Shown in pieces: positions 61,601 through 64,000 of a stretch of 64,000 nt of DNA (positions are counted from its first letter, which is position 1; each line of letters begins with the position of its first letter). The notes under the pieces were generated by a model. It was not told the origin of the DNA. It saw only the letters and a list, made by a program, of their open reading frames with translations, and did no database searches. The translations under genes were made by a program, and so were the position numbers. The DNA is from Micromussa lordhowensis (lineage: Eukaryota > Cnidaria > Anthozoa > Scleractinia > Lobophylliidae): contig OZ026600.1 of assembly GCA_964020085.1 (NCBI GenBank), forward strand, positions 11,009,348-11,073,347, read 5' to 3'.

Positions 61601-61971
61601 CGGAGCTGCGCAAAATGTCACACTATGCTCACCAGCCCGATTGCTAATTAGCCGAGCTTGGCACGCGTCGCAACTTTGCAAACTAATGGCACCAAAGCAC
61701 TCCCGGGGTCGGTCCGAGTCCACATGCAAAGTTTCGGAGCAGCAAAAAATGTCACACTGTGCCAACCAGCCCGGCAGATGCCCTGGTGCAGCCGGCTGGC
61801 TGCCTCGTTAGCCGAGCTTGGCGCACGTCGCAACTTTGCAAACTAATGGCACCAAAGCACTCCCGTGGTTGGTCCGAGTCCATATGCAAAGTTTCGGAGC
61901 TGCGCAAAATGTCACACTATGCTAGCCAGCCCGGCAGATCCCCGGGTGCGGCCGGCTGGCTGCCTCGTTAG
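58607..61971 (+). repeat. E block copy 2
   Basis: This matches 48053 onward at offset 10554 bp up to about 59370, then at offset 11142 bp from about 60000 to about 61500. The 588-bp difference is an insertion of four monomers around 59.4-60.0 kb, including a GGTAGATGCCTGGG L tail of HOR-A type (near 59450) and an AGCAGCGAAAAATG L monomer (59636). After about 61500 it is joined to B/D-type monomers, leading to the block at 61972. Confidence 0.83.
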
Positions 61972-62686
61972 CCGAGCTTGGCGCACGTCGCAACTTTGCA
62001 AACTAATGCCACCAAAGCAATCCTGGGGTCGGTCCAGGTTTACATGCAAAGTTTCGGAGCTGCGCAAAATGTCACACTATGCTAACCAGCCCGATTGCTA
62101 ATTAGCCGACCTTCGCGCGCGTCGCAACTTTTCAAACTTATGGCACCAAAGCACTCCCAAGGTCGGTCCGAGTCCACATGCAAAGTTTCGGAGCTGCGCA
62201 AAATGTCACACTATGCTAACCAGCCCGGCAGATGCCTGGGTGTGGCCGGCTGGCTGCCTCGTTAGCCGAGCTTGGCGCGCGTCGCAAGTTTGCAAACTAA
62301 TGGCACCAAAGCACTCCCGGGGTTGGTCCGAGTCCACATGCAAAGTTTGGGAGCTGCGCAAAATGTCACACTATTCTAACCAGCCCGGTAGATGCCCGGG
62401 TGCGGCCGGCTGGTTGCCTCGTTGGCCAGGCTTGGCGCACGTCGCAACTTTGCAAACTAATGCCACCAAAGCAATACTGGGGTCGGTCCGGGTCCACATG
62501 CAAAGTTTCGGAGCTGCGCAAAATGTCACACTATGCTAACCAGCCCGATTGCCGATTGCTTGGCGCGCGTCGCAACTTTGCAAACTAATGGCACCAAAGC
62601 ACTCCCGGGGTCGGTCCAGTCCACATGCAAAGTTTCGAAGCTGCGCAAACTGTCACACTATGCTAACCAGGCCGATTGCTAATTAG
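61972..62686 (+). repeat. Copy of 43087-43.8 kb with irregular junction copy 3
   Basis: This is offset 18885 bp from 43087. It shares AGCAATCCTGGGG with GGTCCAGGT, the CCGACCTTCGCGC start (62106), the CGTTGGCCAGGCTTGG boundary (62426), AAGCAATACTGG and the GATTGCCGATTG tail followed directly by CTTGG (62559). The monomer after the junction is 128 bp and lacks one base in GGTCCAGTCC near 62617. Confidence 0.87.
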
Positions 62687-63729
62687 CCGAGCTTGGCGCG
62701 CGTCGCAACTTTGCAAACTAATGGCACCAAAGCACTCCCGGGGTCTGTCCGAGTCCACATGCAAAGTTTGGAAGCTGCGCAAACTGTCACACTATGCCAA
62801 CCAGCCCGGCAGATGCCCGGGTGCAGCCGGCTGGCTGCCTTGTTAGCCGAGCTTGGCGCGCGTCGCAACTTTGCAAACTAATGGCATCAAAGCACTCCCG
62901 GGGTCGGTCTGGGTCCACATGCAAAGTTTCGGAGCTGCACAAATTGTGACACTATGCTAACCAGGCCGATTGCTAATTAGCCGAGCTTGGCGCGCGTCGC
63001 AACTTTGCAAACTAATGGCACCAAAGCACTCCCGGGGTCTGTCCGAGTCCACATGCAAAGTTTGGAAGCTGCGCAAACTGTCACACTATGCTAACCAGCC
63101 CGGCAGATCCCCGGGTGCGGCCGGCTGGCTGCCTCGTTAGCCGAGCTTGGCGCGCATCGTAACTTTGCAAACTAATGGCACCAAAGCACTCCCGGGGTCG
63201 GTCCGAGTCCAATATGGAAAGTTTCGGAGCTGCGCAAAATGTCACACTGTGCTAACCAGGCCGGCAGATCCCCAGGTGTGGCCGGCTGGCTGCCTCGTTA
63301 GTCGAGCTTTGCGCGCATCGCAACTTTGCAAAGTAAGGGCACCAAAGCACTCCCGGGGTCGGTCCAGGTCCACATGCAAAGTTTCGGAGCTGCGCAATAT
63401 GTTACACTATGCTAGCCAGCCCGATTGCTAATTAGTCGAGCTTGTCGCGTGTCGCAACCTCGCAAACTAGTGGCAGCAAAGCACTCCCGGGGTCGGTCCG
63501 GGTCCACATGCAAAGTTTCGGAGCTGCGCAATATGTCACACTATCCTAAGAAGCCCGATTGCTAATTAGCCGAGCTTGGCGCGCGTCGCAATTTTGCAAA
63601 CTAATGGCACCAAAGCACTCCCGGGGTTGGTCCAAGTCCACATGCAAAGTTTCGGAGCTGCGCAAAAGGTCACACTATCCTAACCAGCCCGGCCCATCCC
63701 CGGGTGCGGCCGGCTGGCTGCCTCGTTAG
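62687..63729 (+). repeat. Leader to the last HOR-D copy
   Basis: Monomers start at 62687 L, 62847 S, 62981 L, 63141 L+1, 63302 S, 63436 S and 63570 L. The front half of 63141 has the GCATCGTAAC marker also found at 14955 and 20223. From its GTCCAATATGG onward it matches 51.16-51.69 kb at offset 12043 bp, as does the sequence to the window end. Confidence 0.85.
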
Positions 63730-64000
63730 CCGAGCTTGGTGCGCGTCGCAACTTTGCAAACTAATGGCACCAAAGTACTCCCGGGGTCGCTCCGGGTCCA
63801 CATGCAAAGTTTCGGAGCTGCGCAAAATGTCACACTATACTAACCAGCCCGATTGCTAATAAGCCGAGCTTTGCGCGTGTCGCAACTTTGCAAACTAATG
63901 GCACCAAAGCACTCCCGGGGTCGGTCCGAGTCCACATGCAAAGTTTCGGAGCTGTGCAAAATATCACACTATGCTAACCAGCCCGATTGCTAATTAGCCG
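63730..64000 (+). repeat. Start of a further HOR-D-type copy, cut by the window end
   Basis: CCGAGCTTGGTGCGCGTC at 63730 equals the first monomer of HOR-D (51687, 55147) and of the D-like unit (44712). Two S monomers follow and match 51687-51954; the next monomer begins at the last three bases of the window. Small differences are GGTCGCTCCGGG near 63785 and CTTTGCGCGTG near 63869. Whether the full 24-monomer order continues cannot be seen. Confidence 0.8.

Larger units (their letters stand above)
1..64000 (+). repeat. Tandem satellite array, S (134 bp) and L (160 bp) monomers
   Basis: The entire window consists of head-to-tail copies of one satellite family, all in the same direction, phased here to start at CCGAGCTTGG. 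Monomers come in two lengths sharing about 120 bp: S (134 bp) and L (160 bp, with an extra 26 bp in the tail). Common length variants are L+1 (161 bp, GTCCAATATG or GTTAAATATG in place of GTCCACATG), S-1 and S-2. No stretch of even 300 bases falls outside the repeat, and no inverted block or mobile element interrupts it. Such arrays are known from centromeric, pericentromeric and subtelomeric heterochromatin of eukaryotes; which applies here cannot be told from sequence. The family itself is not one I recognise. Confidence 0.97.

Noticed and set aside
1..64000. CRISPR array
   Set aside because: There is no short constant repeat separated by unique spacers. The whole 134/160-bp unit is repeated, variants are shared between units, and no cas genes are present.
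1..64000. Ribosomal DNA spacer subrepeats
   Set aside because: CpG-rich subrepeats occur in rDNA spacers, but 64 kb passes without any rRNA gene sequence, far longer than a usual spacer.
1..64000. Telomere or microsatellite tracts
   Set aside because: No runs of TTAGGG, TTTAGGG or similar. The only short tandem pattern is two or three GGCT steps inside L tails.
1..64000. Transposon or insertion sequence
   Set aside because: No transposase, reverse transcriptase, terminal inverted repeats or target-site duplications were seen. All breakpoints examined join satellite to satellite.

Overview
The whole 64 kb window is one uninterrupted tandem satellite array. I see no protein-coding gene, RNA gene, transposon, telomere repeat or unique sequence, and both window ends lie inside the array. 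All monomers are head to tail in the same orientation. An array this long, with nested higher-order repeats (HORs), is typical of eukaryotic constitutive heterochromatin (centromeric, pericentromeric or subtelomeric). I do not recognise the satellite family and cannot name the species. Much of the variation between monomers is C/T or G/A change at CpG positions, which suggests a genome with cytosine methylation (for example a plant or a vertebrate); this is inference.

Basic unit: two interleaved monomer lengths share a first part of about 120 bp and differ in the tail. The short form (S) is 134 bp with a 14-bp tail ending TAATTAG. The long form (L) is 160 bp with a 40-bp GC-rich tail ending TCGTTAG or TTGTTAG. 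I phased monomers to begin at CCGAGCTTGG. There are roughly 430-440 monomers, mixed S and L. The hand-counted consensus is about 54% GC (S) and 61% GC (L).

Layout: 1-393 is an edge of B-type sequence, broken abruptly at 393/394. 394-6624 is HOR-A (18 monomers, 2622 bp, two full copies and a partial). 6625-7774 is a transition. 7775-14666 is HOR-B (23 monomers, 3446 bp, two copies, each with a nested 614-bp four-monomer duplication). 14667-14954 is an irregular junction. 15116-19928 is a near copy of 4030-8976, minus one S monomer. 19929-22388 is mixed. 22389-42766 is a distinct C domain: HOR-C (19 monomers, 2754 bp) in two pairs inside a larger block repeated at about 8.9 kb spacing, then rearranged pieces and an 883-bp six-monomer unit. 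42767-64000 is the D/E domain: HOR-D (24 monomers, 3460 bp, two copies at 51687-58606), flanked by related E blocks, an older D-like unit at 44712 and the start of another D copy at 63730.

The units do not work together as genes. The window is best read as a record of unequal exchange, segmental duplication and small deletions in a satellite. Short open reading frames occur throughout because the monomer has few stops, but they are a by-product of the repeat. Copy counts and junctions depend on the assembly being right, since some copies differ by only about one to a few bases over more than 2.6 kb.
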